In this document: positions 49,264 through 58,013 of the stretch, one piece after another
Layout: each line of letters starts with the position of its first letter
How positions within the stretch are numbered: position 1 is the first letter of the stretch
Assembly: GCF_003416895.1 (NCBI RefSeq)
Contig: NZ_QVIO01000008.1
Location: forward strand, 1 to 64,000
Source: Duganella sp. BJB476
Lineage (GTDB): Bacteria > Pseudomonadota > Gammaproteobacteria > Burkholderiales > Burkholderiaceae_D
Direction of reading: 5' to 3'
Length of the DNA stretch: 64,000 nt
Made by a program: the position numbers and the translations under genes
Notes under the pieces: model-generated
Seen by the model: the letters and a program-made list of their open reading frames with translations, nothing else
Told to the model about the DNA's origin: nothing
The model's database searches: none

Positions 49264-50004
49264 ATGCGAACCATCCTTGCCGCGCTGGCGTTGGCGACGC
49301 CACTCATGTCTTATGCAGCCATACCGAATGTACACACAAGCACTCTGGACCTCACGTCAATCACGGAAGATTCTGTGTCGGCATCCCAGCCGGCGTCGAC
49401 AGCTCTTACCGTCCTGAGCGACCACGGAGGCGCCACCAAAGTGACGACTGCAGCCTGGGGACCGACACACAACACCTCATCCGGCGGCTACGCCGAATAC
49501 GATTATTATCAAATGTCGATGGCGATCACGCCCGCTGCGGGCTACGTCATCACGGGTTATTCCGTTTCAGCATATGTATCAGGTACCTTGGAGACTCCGG
49601 AAAAACCGGCGGAGGCCAATGGATCGTGGGTGCCGGGTTCCGCCAAAAATAGTGCCGTCGTCTATCTGCCGGATGGTCATGGCGGGACAGTCAGCAAGAC
49701 AATTGACAATGCCACGACGCCCAAGCTGCTGGAATTCGATGTTCATGGTTTATCGATAGAGCAGACCACCAAATTCTCTTTCGCCACATTTACTGGGGCC
49801 AGGGCATCGTACGCGAGTTGGTGGGGCCTCACAGATGGGATGCCCGATGAGCACATGCTTGGCTCGTATTCCCATATCGCTTTAACGGCGCCATCGTTGA
49901 CGATCTATACGGCGCTGGCTGCTGTGCCTGAACCTGAAACCTGGGCAATGCTCTTGGCCGGCATCGCGCTGGTTGGCGTCGCCAAGCGTCGTGGCAAGCG
50001 TTAG
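49264..50004 (+). CDS. PEP-CTERM sorting-signal exported protein
   Basis: The 246-residue protein has a signal peptide ending SYAA, a Ser/Thr-rich extracellular body, and a C-terminal PEP-CTERM signal: VPEPETWAMLLAGIALVGVA followed by KRRGKR. Such proteins are processed by an exosortase and are linked to exopolysaccharide or biofilm matrix. The body matches nothing I recognise. An upstream start at 49186 is open, but AGGAAA and the signal peptide fix 49264. The upstream region is less GC-rich than its neighbours. Confidence 0.85.
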   Translation: MRTILAALALATPLMSYAAIPNVHTSTLDLTSITEDSVSASQPASTALTVLSDHGGATKVTTAAWGPTHNTSSGGYAEYDYYQMSMAITPAAGYVITGYSVSAYVSGTLETPEKPAEANGSWVPGSAKNSAVVYLPDGHGGTVSKTIDNATTPKLLEFDVHGLSIEQTTKFSFATFTGARASYASWWGLTDGMPDEHMLGSYSHIALTAPSLTIYTALAAVPEPETWAMLLAGIALVGVAKRRGKR

Positions 50005-50051
50005 CGGTTGCTGGCGCCCTGCATGTAAAAGGGCTTAGCGCCGACACCAAC

Positions 50052-50085
50052 AAAAAAGCCGCCAGCGCTAAGCTTGGCGGCTTTT
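50052..50085. terminator. Bidirectional terminator between the PEP-CTERM gene and lysA
   Basis: AAAAGCCGCCA (50054-50064) pairs perfectly with TGGCGGCTTTT (50075-50085) around ten bases. A-runs and T-runs on both sides let it work for both convergent genes. Confidence 0.9.
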
Positions 50086-50103
50086 GTTCGAGGGCTGAAC
50101 GGC

Positions 50104-51381
50104 TTACTTGATCAGCGACTCCAGCGCGTACAGATCGGCCGGATTCTCGCGCTTGCGCACCACGTGGCACACCTCGCCGTCGACGATGATCTCCGCCGCC
50201 CGGCCGCGCGTGTTGTAGTTGGACGCCATCGTCATGCCGTAGGCGCCGGCGCTGTGCATCACCAGCAGGTCGCCGGCTTCCACCGCCAGTTCGCGGTCGC
50301 GCGCCAGCCAGTCGCCGGATTCGCAGATCGGACCGACCACGTCATACGTCAACGCGCCAGCCTTGCCTTGCACCACAGGCTGCATGTCCATCCACGCCTG
50401 GTACAGCGCCGGACGCGCCATGTCGTTCATCGCCGCATCGACCACGCAGAAATTCTTCTCTTCGCCATGCTTGATGAACTCCACCTTGGTCAGCAGCACG
50501 CCGGTGTCGCCGACGATCGAGCGGCCCGGCTCGAAGATCACCTTGATCGGCTTGCCTGCGTAGCGCGCCGCGCGCCAGGCGTCGATCTTGGCGAACAGGC
50601 GGCCCAGGTAGTCGCCCACCGGCACCGGCGCCGCTTCGCCCGCTTCGCCGTAGTTGATGCCGATGCCGCCGCCGATGTCCAGGTGGTGCAGCACGATGCC
50701 TTCGTCGCCGAGCTTGTCGATCAGCTCGATCAGGCGGTCCAGCGCCTCCAGCAGCGGCGCGTCGTCCAGCAGCTGCGAGCCGATGTGGCAGTCGATGCCG
50801 GCCACTTCCAGGTGCGGCAGCCTGGCGGCCGCGCGGTAGGTGTCCAGCGCGTCGTCGAAAGCCACGCCGAACTTGTTGGCCTTCAGGCCGGTGGCGATGT
50901 AGGGATGGGTCTTGGCGTCCACGTTCGGGTTGACGCGCAGCGATACGCGCGCGGTCTTGCCCATGGAGCCGGCCACTTCGTTCAGGCGGTGCAGCTCGGG
51001 AATCGATTCGACGTTGAAGCACAGGATGTCGTGCGACAGCGCCAGGCGCATCTCGTCGACGCTCTTGCCGACGCCGGAGAAGATCACCTTGCGCGGATCG
51101 CCGCCCGCCGCCAGCACGCGCAGCAGCTCGCCGCCGGAGACGATGTCGAAACCGGCGCCCTGGCGCGCCAGCAGGTCGAGGATGGCCAGGTTGGAGTTGG
51201 CCTTCATGGCGTAGCAGACCAGGGCGTCGCGGCCGGCGCAGGCGTCGGCGTAGGAGGCGAAATTGGTCAGCAGCTGCGCCTTCGAGTACACATAGGTCGG
51301 GGTGCCGAACTGCTCGGCGATGGCGGCAAGCGACGCGCCCTCGGCGTGCAGCACGCCATTTACATAGGAAAATTGCGACAT
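50104..51381 (-). CDS. lysA: Diaminopimelate decarboxylase
   Basis: LysA converts meso-diaminopimelate to lysine using PLP. The 425-residue protein has the PLP lysine in VCYAMKANSNLAIL, the catalytic fold III histidine in GIDCHIGSQL, the phosphate-binding LDIGGGIGINYG, EPGRSIVGDTG and the active-site CESGDWLARDREL, with GAYGMTMASNYNTR near the end. It is followed upstream on the same strand by the lptM gene, only five bases away, so the two are co-transcribed. Confidence 0.96.
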   Translation of the reverse strand: MSQFSYVNGVLHAEGASLAAIAEQFGTPTYVYSKAQLLTNFASYADACAGRDALVCYAMKANSNLAILDLLARQGAGFDIVSGGELLRVLAAGGDPRKVIFSGVGKSVDEMRLALSHDILCFNVESIPELHRLNEVAGSMGKTARVSLRVNPNVDAKTHPYIATGLKANKFGVAFDDALDTYRAAARLPHLEVAGIDCHIGSQLLDDAPLLEALDRLIELIDKLGDEGIVLHHLDIGGGIGINYGEAGEAAPVPVGDYLGRLFAKIDAWRAARYAGKPIKVIFEPGRSIVGDTGVLLTKVEFIKHGEEKNFCVVDAAMNDMARPALYQAWMDMQPVVQGKAGALTYDVVGPICESGDWLARDRELAVEAGDLLVMHSAGAYGMTMASNYNTRGRAAEIIVDGEVCHVVRKRENPADLYALESLIK

Positions 51382-51386
51382 AAGAA

Positions 51387-51569
51387 TTATTGTTGGGGTA
51401 CTGGAGTGGATGGAACCGGGGCAGCTTCAGTGCTCTTGGCAGGCTTGGCCGGTGGAGCCTTGGGCAGGTACAGCGGGCCGGGTTGGCCGCAGCCGCTCAA
51501 CAAGACGGTCAGGCACAGGGCGGTTATGCCGCAAACTGGGCCGATAAATAAACGGAATGTGGACTTCAC
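51387..51569 (-). CDS. lptM: LPS translocon maturation lipoprotein LptM (YifL)
   Basis: This 60-residue lipoprotein helps the LptD/LptE outer-membrane translocon mature. A signal peptide with lipobox LLSG before Cys is followed by the family signature GCGQPGPLYLPK and a Pro/Ala-rich tail. It lies between lysA and the divergent cyaY, the standard order in proteobacteria. Confidence 0.92.
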   Translation of the reverse strand: MKSTFRLFIGPVCGITALCLTVLLSGCGQPGPLYLPKAPPAKPAKSTEAAPVPSTPVPQQ

Positions 51570-51608
51570 GATAAAATCATGGATTGACTATAGATACTGG
51601 AGTGTAGC

Positions 51609-51941
51609 ATGGGCGAATCAGAATTCCTGGCGCAGGCCGAGGCCACCCTTACCGCCATCGCGGCCGCGCTGGACCGTCTGAACGACGAAGACATGCTCGA
51701 CGTCGAGTGCAGCCGCAGCGGCAACGTGCTGGAAATTGAGTTTATCGACAATGGTTCCAAGATCATCGTCAACAGCCAGGCCGCGATGCTGGAGCTGTGG
51801 GTGGCCTCCCGTTCGGGCGGCTACCACTACAAGCAGAAGGACGGCAAGTGGCTCAATACCCGCGACGGTTCCGAGCTGTTCACGTCGCTGTCCGAGATGG
51901 TCAGCGTGCAGGGCGGCAGCCCGGTCAGGCTGGAACAATAA
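51609..51941 (+). CDS. cyaY: Frataxin-like iron-binding protein CyaY
   Basis: CyaY binds iron and modulates iron-sulfur cluster assembly on IscU/IscS. The 110 residues contain the acidic first helix, LDVECSRSGNVLEIEFIDNG, SKIIVNSQAAMLELWVASRS and GGYHYKQKDGKWLNTRDGSE, typical of frataxin. Its last 17 bases overlap the convergent gene at 51925. Confidence 0.94.
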   Translation: MGESEFLAQAEATLTAIAAALDRLNDEDMLDVECSRSGNVLEIEFIDNGSKIIVNSQAAMLELWVASRSGGYHYKQKDGKWLNTRDGSELFTSLSEMVSVQGGSPVRLEQ

Positions 51942-52308
51942 GGTTCGCGGGCTTGGCTGAGTCGCGGCACTGCTCGATATGGTTGTCCACCTTGGGGAAG
52001 AACGTTACGGGTTCGCAAAGCGTGCCCGGAGGTGAAATCTTGCACAGGCCGACAATCAGAAAATCGCTGATCGCCCGGGAGCAGGCCGGATAGCGTTCCA
52101 ACTGGTCACCGCTCCAGCCACTGAAAAACAGCTGCACACGGTCGAGTGCCGGGCCAAAATAGGCGCGGTCCTTGTCCGCCACGGCTTTGTCCATCTGCGG
52201 AAGCTCGGTGTCCAGAAACGCCACCGCCTCCGTGGCAAATGTACTCTCATCCGCAGCGGAGGCGGACAGCGCACAGAGCAAGGCAATAAAAGCAAACAAA
52301 AACTTCAT
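51925..52308 (-). CDS. Small secreted protein with four cysteines, function unknown
   Basis: I do not recognise this 127-residue protein. It starts with a signal peptide (KFLFAFIALLCALSASAAD) and the mature part has four cysteines (YPACSRAI, VGLCKISP, TLCEPV and EQCRDS), enough for two disulfides in the periplasm. AGGAAG supports the ATG at 52308 over the open extension to 52341. Its 3' end overlaps cyaY by 17 bases. It is less GC-rich than its neighbours. Confidence 0.65.
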   Translation of the reverse strand: MKFLFAFIALLCALSASAADESTFATEAVAFLDTELPQMDKAVADKDRAYFGPALDRVQLFFSGWSGDQLERYPACSRAISDFLIVGLCKISPPGTLCEPVTFFPKVDNHIEQCRDSAKPANLIVPA

Positions 52309-52330
52309 AGATCTTCCTGAAAATGGACTG

Positions 52331-52360
52331 TCAATAAACAAGGAGCCTTGCGGCCCCTTG
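52331..52360 (-). terminator. Terminator after mrcA
   Basis: On the minus strand CAAGGGGCC and GGCTCCTTG pair (one mismatch) around GCAA and are followed by TTTATT. It lies between the mrcA stop and the small secreted protein gene. Confidence 0.55.
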
Positions 52361-52376
52361 CTTGTGCTTCAGCTTT

Positions 52377-54731
52377 TTAGAACAGCTCGTTCTTGACGGC
52401 GTCCTTGGCTTTTTCCTCGGCCGGCGTGCCGTGCGAGGCGCCGTCGATGTTATGCACGCCGGTGCCCGGCGGATTCTCCGCGTAGTAGTACTCGTCGCCC
52501 ACCAGCATCACGCCTTCCGGCACCGCCCGCTCCTCGATCGGGATATTCTTCAGCGCCTTCTGCATGTAGCTGATCCAGATCGGCAGCGCCAGGCCGCCGC
52601 CGGTTTCCTTGTTGCCCAGGTTCTTGGGCTGGTCGTAGCCGATCCAGGCGATGCCCACCAGATGCGGCTGGTAGCCGGCGAACCAGGCGTCGATCGAATC
52701 GTTGGTGGTGCCGGTCTTGCCCGACAGGTCGGGACGCTTGAGCACCAGCGCCTTGGTCGCCGTGCCGAAGCGCACCACGTCTTTCAACATGCTGTCCATC
52801 AGGAAGGCGTTGCGCTCGTCGATGACACGGTTCTTCTCGTCGCCGGCCTTGTCCGGATTGGCTTGCGACAGGACCTTGCCGTCCGCGTCGGTCACCTTGG
52901 AAATCAGGTAAGGGCTGACCTTGTAGCCGCCGTTGGCGAACACCGCGTAAGCGCCGGCCATCTGCAGCGGCGTGACGTTGCCCGCGCCCAGCGCCAAGGT
53001 CAGGTAGGGCGGGTTCTTGTCGGCGTCGAAGCCGAAGCGGGTGGTGTATTCCTGGCCGTACTTGGCGCCGATCTTGTGCAGGATGCGGATCGAGATCATG
53101 TTCTTGGACTTGGTCAGGCCGCGTCGCATGGTCATCGGGCCTTCGTACTTGCCGTCGTAGTTCTTCGGCTCCCAGGCCTGGCCGCCGGTCTGGCCGGCGT
53201 CGAACGAGATCGGCGCATCGTTGATGATGGTGGCCGGCGACAGGCCGCGCTCCAGCGAAGCCGAATAGATGAAGGGCTTGAACGACGAGCCCGGCTGACG
53301 CCAGGCCTGGGTCACGTGGTTGAACTTGCTACGGTTGTAGTCGAAGCCGCCCACCATGGCCTTGATGGCGCCGTCGTGGGTGTCGGCCGCGACGAAGGCC
53401 GATTCGATCTCCGGCAGCTGCGTCACTTGCCAGTCCTTACCCTCTTGCATGACACGGATCACCGCGCCGCGACGGATGCGCTTGTTCGGCGCGGCCTTGT
53501 CGGACAGCCACGAGCGGCCCATCTCCAGCCCCGGCCCGGTGATCTTGATTTCCTCGCCGGTGGCGGTGACGGCGGTGATCAGCTGCGGCGTGGCGGCCAG
53601 CACCATGGCGGCCACGATGTCGTCGCTGTCCGGGTGGTCGGCCAGTTCGGTCTCGACCGCGTCGTCCGCCTCTTCCTTGTTCTGCGGGATGTCGATGTAG
53701 GCTTCCGGGCCGCGGTAGGCGTGGCGCTTCTCGTAGTCCATCACGCCCTTGCGCAGCGCCAGGTAGGCGGCGTCCTGGTCGGCCTTGGTGATGGTGGTGA
53801 AGACGTTCAGGCCGCGCGTGTAGGTGTCCTCCTTGAACTGCTCGTACACCAGCTGGCGCGCCATCTCGGCCACGTACTCGGCGTGCACGCCGAACTCGCT
53901 GCTGTCGGTCTTGACCTTCAGTTCCTCGGCCTTGGCGGTTTCATATTGCTTGTCGGTGATGTAGCCGAGGTCGTGCATGCGTTGCAGGATGTACTGCTGG
54001 CGGGTGCGCGCGCGCTTCGGGTTGACCACCGGGTTGTAGGCCGACGGCGCTTTCGGCAGGCCGGCCAGCATGGCCGCTTCGGCCACGCTAATGTCTTTCA
54101 GATTCTTGCCGAAATAGATTTGTGCGGCCGACGAGAAACCATAGGCGCGCTGGCCCAGGTAGATCTGGTTCATATACACCTCGAGGATCTGGTCCTTGCT
54201 GAGGTTCTTCTCGATCTTCCAGGCCAGCAGCACCTCGTAGGCCTTGCGCTTGAGCGTCTGTTCGCTCGACAGGAAGAAGTTGCGGGCCACCTGCTGGGTG
54301 ATGGTGGAGGCGCCCTGCTTGGCGCCGCCGGTGGCGTTGTGCACGGCCGCGCGCAGGATGCCGGTGTAGTCGACGCCGCCGTGCTCGTAGAAGCGGTCGT
54401 CCTCGATCGCCAGCACGGCCTTCTTCATCACATCGGGGATGTCCTTGATGCGCACCAGGTTGCGGCGCTCCTCGCCGAACTCGCCGATCAGCACGTTATC
54501 GGCCGAGAAGATGCGCAGCGGCATTTTCGGCCGGTAGTCGGTCAGCGTGTCGAGCTCGGGCAGGTTGGGGTAGGCCATCGCCAGGCCGAACACCACCAGC
54601 AGCAGCCCGACCAGTCCCAGTCCGACCACGGACAGGCCGGCCAGCAGGAAGAAACGGGATGCGGGTTTGCCTTTGGAGGAAGCGTCGGGCGGATTCGATG
54701 GTGGAGGTGCCGAATTGGAAGAAGAAGCCAT
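52377..54731 (-). CDS. mrcA: Penicillin-binding protein 1A (bifunctional transglycosylase/transpeptidase)
   Basis: PBP1a polymerises and cross-links peptidoglycan. The 784-residue protein has one N-terminal membrane anchor (FFLLAGLSVVGLGLVGLLLV), a GT51 domain with AIEDDRFYEHGGVDYTGILR and GASTITQQVARNFFLSSEQT, an OB-like insert, and the transpeptidase motifs SSFK (GSSFKPFIYS), SKN (TKSKNMIS) and KTG (SGKTGTTND). It is encoded divergently from pilM, as in Pseudomonas and many betaproteobacteria. Confidence 0.95.
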   Translation of the reverse strand: MASSSNSAPPPSNPPDASSKGKPASRFFLLAGLSVVGLGLVGLLLVVFGLAMAYPNLPELDTLTDYRPKMPLRIFSADNVLIGEFGEERRNLVRIKDIPDVMKKAVLAIEDDRFYEHGGVDYTGILRAAVHNATGGAKQGASTITQQVARNFFLSSEQTLKRKAYEVLLAWKIEKNLSKDQILEVYMNQIYLGQRAYGFSSAAQIYFGKNLKDISVAEAAMLAGLPKAPSAYNPVVNPKRARTRQQYILQRMHDLGYITDKQYETAKAEELKVKTDSSEFGVHAEYVAEMARQLVYEQFKEDTYTRGLNVFTTITKADQDAAYLALRKGVMDYEKRHAYRGPEAYIDIPQNKEEADDAVETELADHPDSDDIVAAMVLAATPQLITAVTATGEEIKITGPGLEMGRSWLSDKAAPNKRIRRGAVIRVMQEGKDWQVTQLPEIESAFVAADTHDGAIKAMVGGFDYNRSKFNHVTQAWRQPGSSFKPFIYSASLERGLSPATIINDAPISFDAGQTGGQAWEPKNYDGKYEGPMTMRRGLTKSKNMISIRILHKIGAKYGQEYTTRFGFDADKNPPYLTLALGAGNVTPLQMAGAYAVFANGGYKVSPYLISKVTDADGKVLSQANPDKAGDEKNRVIDERNAFLMDSMLKDVVRFGTATKALVLKRPDLSGKTGTTNDSIDAWFAGYQPHLVGIAWIGYDQPKNLGNKETGGGLALPIWISYMQKALKNIPIEERAVPEGVMLVGDEYYYAENPPGTGVHNIDGASHGTPAEEKAKDAVKNELF

Positions 54732-55070
54732 GCAGTTCGATCTTTCTGTTATGTATGCGGGCCATTATAAGCGAGCGGCAAGTGCCACGGCGCGCGCTGC
54801 CAGACGTCAGGGATTTTTGCTTGTAAGTAACAAAACAACTGAGTTGTTTTTGAGGCTACAGGGTGTCAAAAAAGTGTGGTGAAACCCTCACACCAAGGCA
54901 ATTGTGCACAATAGAAATACCTTTACACTTGTATAGGCAGGATTTAATGTACGGTCTTACATAAGCAGTCTAAACGCTGGTTTTCAAACGAGTTCCTAAA
55001 TGCAAACTGTTCGAATGTTGATTCGGCGGCAAAGAAGCACGGGCGCCAGCCATGGCGCCGGGAGGCTCGT
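54732..55070. other. Divergent mrcA-pilM intergenic region
   Basis: This 339-base gap holds no gene that I can support. It contains a perfect 12-base palindrome ATTGTGCACAAT at 54901-54912 and a likely pilM promoter at 54922-54950. A T-rich stretch near 54841-54875 lies closer to mrcA. GGGAGG at about 55060 is the pilM ribosome site. Confidence 0.6.
54922..54950 (+). promoter_or_regulatory. Candidate promoter for pilMNOPQ with adjacent palindrome
   Basis: TTTACA (54922-54927) and TAATGT (54945-54950) have a 17-base spacer. The palindrome ATTGTGCACAAT ends nine bases before the -35, a fitting place for a dimeric regulator. The leader to pilM would be about 115 bases. Confidence 0.45.
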
Positions 55071-56147
55071 ATGATCGATATCAAGGCGTTGCTGGGGCAG
55101 GGTAATCCGCCGCTGGTGGGCATCGATATCAGCACCTCCAGCGTGCGCCTGGTCGAGCTGGCCCAGGGCGGCAAGGGCGAATACCGGCTGGAACGCTATG
55201 CCGCCGAGCCGCTGCCGCGCGGCGCCGTGGTGGATGGCAATATCGAAAACATGGATCAGGTGGTCGACGCCGTGCGCCGGGTCTGGAAGAAAAGCGGCAC
55301 CCGCACCAAGCTGGTCGCGCTGGGCATGCCGCCCGCTTCCGTCATCACCAAGAAAATCATCCTGCCTGCCGGCATGTCGGAAGACCAGCTGGAAGTGCAG
55401 GTCGAATCCGAGGCCAGCCAGTACATCCCGTTCGCGCTCGACGAGGTCAGCCTGGACTTCGACGTCATCGGCCCGGCCGCCAATTCGCCGGAAGACATCG
55501 AAGTGATGCTGGCCGCCTCGCGCCGCGAGAAGGTCGAGGACCGCGTCGCCATCGCCGAAGCGTCCGGCCTCAAGGCCACCGTGATGGACATCGAATCCTA
55601 CGCCGCCCGCGCCGCGCTGGACCGCGTGACCGCCCAGCTGCCCGAAGCGGGCGCCGGCCAGGTGGTGGCGCTGTTCCAGGTCGGCGCCCAGGTCACCCAT
55701 ATTTCCGTGATGCTGGACGGCGTCACCGTCTACGAGCGCGAGCAGCCCTTTGGCGGCAACGCGCTGACCCAGGACATCGTGCGCTCCTACGGCATGAGCT
55801 TTGACGAGGCCGAGACGCGCAAGAAATCCGGCGACCTGCCCGACAATTACAGCGCCGAGCTGCTGTCGCCCTTCCTGGAAAGCGCGGCGCTGGAAGTGAC
55901 GCGGGCGATCCAGTTCTTCTACACCTCCACCCCCTACACGCGGGTCGACCAGCTGTTCCTGGCCGGCGGCTGCGCGCTGCTGCCGGGCCTGCTGGAACTG
56001 GTGGCCAGCCGCACCAAGATCTCCAGCGCCGTGATCTCGCCGTTCAAGGGCATGCAGCTGGCCGCCTCGGTGCGCGAGTCGCAGCTGCGCAGCGACGCCC
56101 CGGCCTACCTGGTGGCCTGCGGCCTGGCCATGCGGAGGTTCGGCTGA
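55071..56147 (+). CDS. pilM: Type IV pilus assembly protein PilM
   Basis: PilM is a cytoplasmic actin-like ATP-binding protein that recruits PilN. The 358 residues contain VGIDISTSSVRLVELAQGG at the start, LGMPPASVITKKIILPAGM, FALDEVSLDFDV and LFLAGGCALLPGLLELVASR near the end. GGGAGG precedes the ATG, and its end overlaps pilN by one base. Confidence 0.95.
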   Translation: MIDIKALLGQGNPPLVGIDISTSSVRLVELAQGGKGEYRLERYAAEPLPRGAVVDGNIENMDQVVDAVRRVWKKSGTRTKLVALGMPPASVITKKIILPAGMSEDQLEVQVESEASQYIPFALDEVSLDFDVIGPAANSPEDIEVMLAASRREKVEDRVAIAEASGLKATVMDIESYAARAALDRVTAQLPEAGAGQVVALFQVGAQVTHISVMLDGVTVYEREQPFGGNALTQDIVRSYGMSFDEAETRKKSGDLPDNYSAELLSPFLESAALEVTRAIQFFYTSTPYTRVDQLFLAGGCALLPGLLELVASRTKISSAVISPFKGMQLAASVRESQLRSDAPAYLVACGLAMRRFG

Positions 56148-56800
56148 TGATTAAAATCAACCTGCTGCCGCACCGCGAGGAAAAGCGCAAACAGAAAAAG
56201 GCGGCCTTCTTCGCGCTGCTGGCGCTGGGCGCCATCGTCGGCGTCGGCGTGGTGCTGCTGGTGGGCGGCTACAACGCCCGCGAAATCTCCATCCAGAACG
56301 AACGCAACCACGTGATCAAGACCGCGATCTCCGGCCTCGACAAGAAGATCGCCGAGATCGCCACGCTGAAGCAGGAAATCGAAGCGCTGAAGGCGCGCCA
56401 GCAGGCGGTGGAAGACTTGCAGGGCGATCGCAACCAGCCGGTCTACCTGCTCGACGAGCTGGTCAAGCAGATCCCGTCCGGCGTCTACCTCAAGGGCTTC
56501 AAGCAGGAAGGCCAGAAAGTGGCGATCGGCGGTTATGCGCAGTCGCAGGAGCGGGTCTCCGAATTGCTGGGCAACCTGGCCGGCGTCTCGCCGTGGCTGG
56601 AGCGGCCGGAGCTGGTCGAAGTGAAGTCCACCGGACTGGGCCAGGGCAAGACCGCCAAGAAGGTGGTGGAGTTCAACCTGTCGGTCAACATCAAGCGCCC
56701 GCGCGACAAGGATGCTGCCGCCTCCAGCGCCAAGGGCAAGCCCGCCGGCGACGCCCCGGCCGCCGGCCCGTCGCCGGCCAAGAGCCAGGAGCGCGGATAA
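56147..56800 (+). CDS. pilN: Type IV pilus inner-membrane protein PilN
   Basis: PilN binds PilM through its N-terminal INLLPHREEKRKQKK segment, crosses the inner membrane once (FFALLALGAIVGVGVVLLVG) and pairs with PilO in the periplasm. The 217 residues include a coiled coil, VYLLDELVKQIPSGVYLKGF, and a Lys/Ala/Pro-rich tail. It overlaps pilM by one base. Confidence 0.94.
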   Translation: MIKINLLPHREEKRKQKKAAFFALLALGAIVGVGVVLLVGGYNAREISIQNERNHVIKTAISGLDKKIAEIATLKQEIEALKARQQAVEDLQGDRNQPVYLLDELVKQIPSGVYLKGFKQEGQKVAIGGYAQSQERVSELLGNLAGVSPWLERPELVEVKSTGLGQGKTAKKVVEFNLSVNIKRPRDKDAAASSAKGKPAGDAPAAGPSPAKSQERG

Positions 56801-56802
56801 CC

Positions 56803-57471
56803 ATGGCCAAGCTGAATCTCAATCTGATGGGCGCGCAACTGGCCGACCAGTTCCGCAACCTCGGCGACCGCCATCCGGGCCAATGGCCGCTGGCGCCGCG
56901 CGTGCTGTGCAGCCTCGGCGTGACGGCGGCGGTGGTGGTGGCCGGCTACTTCGGCTACTGGAGCTCGCAGTTCGACGAGCAGGAAGCCGGCGCCCAGGCC
57001 GAAATCAAGCTGCGCGACGAGTACAAGTTCAAGACCTCGCAGGCGGTCAACCTGGACGCGCTGCGGGCACAGAAAGTGCAGGTCGACCAGTACGTCGACC
57101 GGCTGCAGAAACAACTGCCGAGCAAGGCCGAGATGGACGCGCTGCTGAAGGACATCGGCCGCGCCGGCACCGGCAGCGGCTTGCAGTTCGAGTCCTTCAA
57201 GCCGGCGCAGGTGGTGGTCAAGGACTACTACGCCGAACTGCCGATCGACATCCGCGTCACCGGCAGCTACCACGACATCGGCGCCTTTGCCGGCAACATG
57301 GCCAACCTGTCGCGCATCGTCACGCTCAACAACATGAGCCTGAACACCGGCAAGGACGGCGTGCTGACCCTGGATGCGGTGGTCAAGACCTTCCGCTACC
57401 TCGACCCCGAGGAGGTCAGCGCCCAGCGCAAGGCCGCCGCCGACAAGAAAAAGGCGGCGAAAAAATCATGA
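56803..57471 (+). CDS. pilO: Type IV pilus inner-membrane protein PilO
   Basis: PilO forms a heterodimer with PilN. The 222 residues have one membrane segment (LCSLGVTAAVVVAGYFGYW), a coiled coil (VDQYVDRLQKQLPSKAEMD) and the ferredoxin-like domain with FESFKPAQVVVKDYYAELPI and ITGSYHDIG-type VTGSYHDIGAFAGNMANL. The frame is open upstream to 56593, but the ATG two bases after pilN fits the family. It overlaps pilP by four bases. Confidence 0.94.
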   Translation: MAKLNLNLMGAQLADQFRNLGDRHPGQWPLAPRVLCSLGVTAAVVVAGYFGYWSSQFDEQEAGAQAEIKLRDEYKFKTSQAVNLDALRAQKVQVDQYVDRLQKQLPSKAEMDALLKDIGRAGTGSGLQFESFKPAQVVVKDYYAELPIDIRVTGSYHDIGAFAGNMANLSRIVTLNNMSLNTGKDGVLTLDAVVKTFRYLDPEEVSAQRKAAADKKKAAKKS

Positions 57472-58013
57472 GAACCCTGATCCCCGCGATGCTGCTGGCC
57501 CCCGTGCTGGCGCTGCTGGCCGGCTGCGGCGACAGCGACGTGCAGGAAGTGCGCGCCTGGATGAAGCAGGTCGATTCCCAGGCCAAGGTGGCGGTGCCGC
57601 CGCTGGCCGAGCCCAAGACCTTCATCCCCTTCGCCTACGCCCAGGCCGAGGCGATCGACCCCTTCAATCCCAACAAGCTGCTGGCCGAGCTGGCCAAGGC
57701 CTCGGCCAAGGGCAGCAACGGCATCAAGCCGGACACGGAGCGGCGCAAGGAATTGCTGGAGAGCTTCCCGCTCGACACCGTCAAGATGGTCGGCACCGTG
57801 CAGCAGAAAGGCGTGCTGTACGGACTGCTGCAGGTCGACCGCAACCTGCACCATGTGATCGTCGGGCAGCACGTGGGCCAGAACTTCGGCCTGATCACCG
57901 CCATCAGCGACACCAGCGTCAGCGTCAAGGAAATCGTACAGGATGCGGGCGGCGATTGGGTCGAACGCATGTCCAAGTTGGAACTGCAGGAAAGCAAGGA
58001 GAACACCAAATGA
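57468..58013 (+). CDS. pilP: Type IV pilus lipoprotein PilP
   Basis: PilP is an inner-membrane lipoprotein that ties PilN/PilO to the PilQ secretin. The 181 residues have a lipobox LLAGC near residue 19, DPFNPNKLLAELA, and a beta-sandwich with ELLESFPLDTVKMVGTVQQK and GQNFGLITAISDTSVSVKEI. It starts in ATGA overlap with pilO and ends in four-base overlap with pilQ. Confidence 0.94.
   Translation: MRTLIPAMLLAPVLALLAGCGDSDVQEVRAWMKQVDSQAKVAVPPLAEPKTFIPFAYAQAEAIDPFNPNKLLAELAKASAKGSNGIKPDTERRKELLESFPLDTVKMVGTVQQKGVLYGLLQVDRNLHHVIVGQHVGQNFGLITAISDTSVSVKEIVQDAGGDWVERMSKLELQESKENTK

Noticed and set aside
54944-55174. Minus-strand 76-codon open frame overlapping the start of pilM
   Set aside because: Overlaps the real pilM start and ribosome site; no ribosome site of its own.
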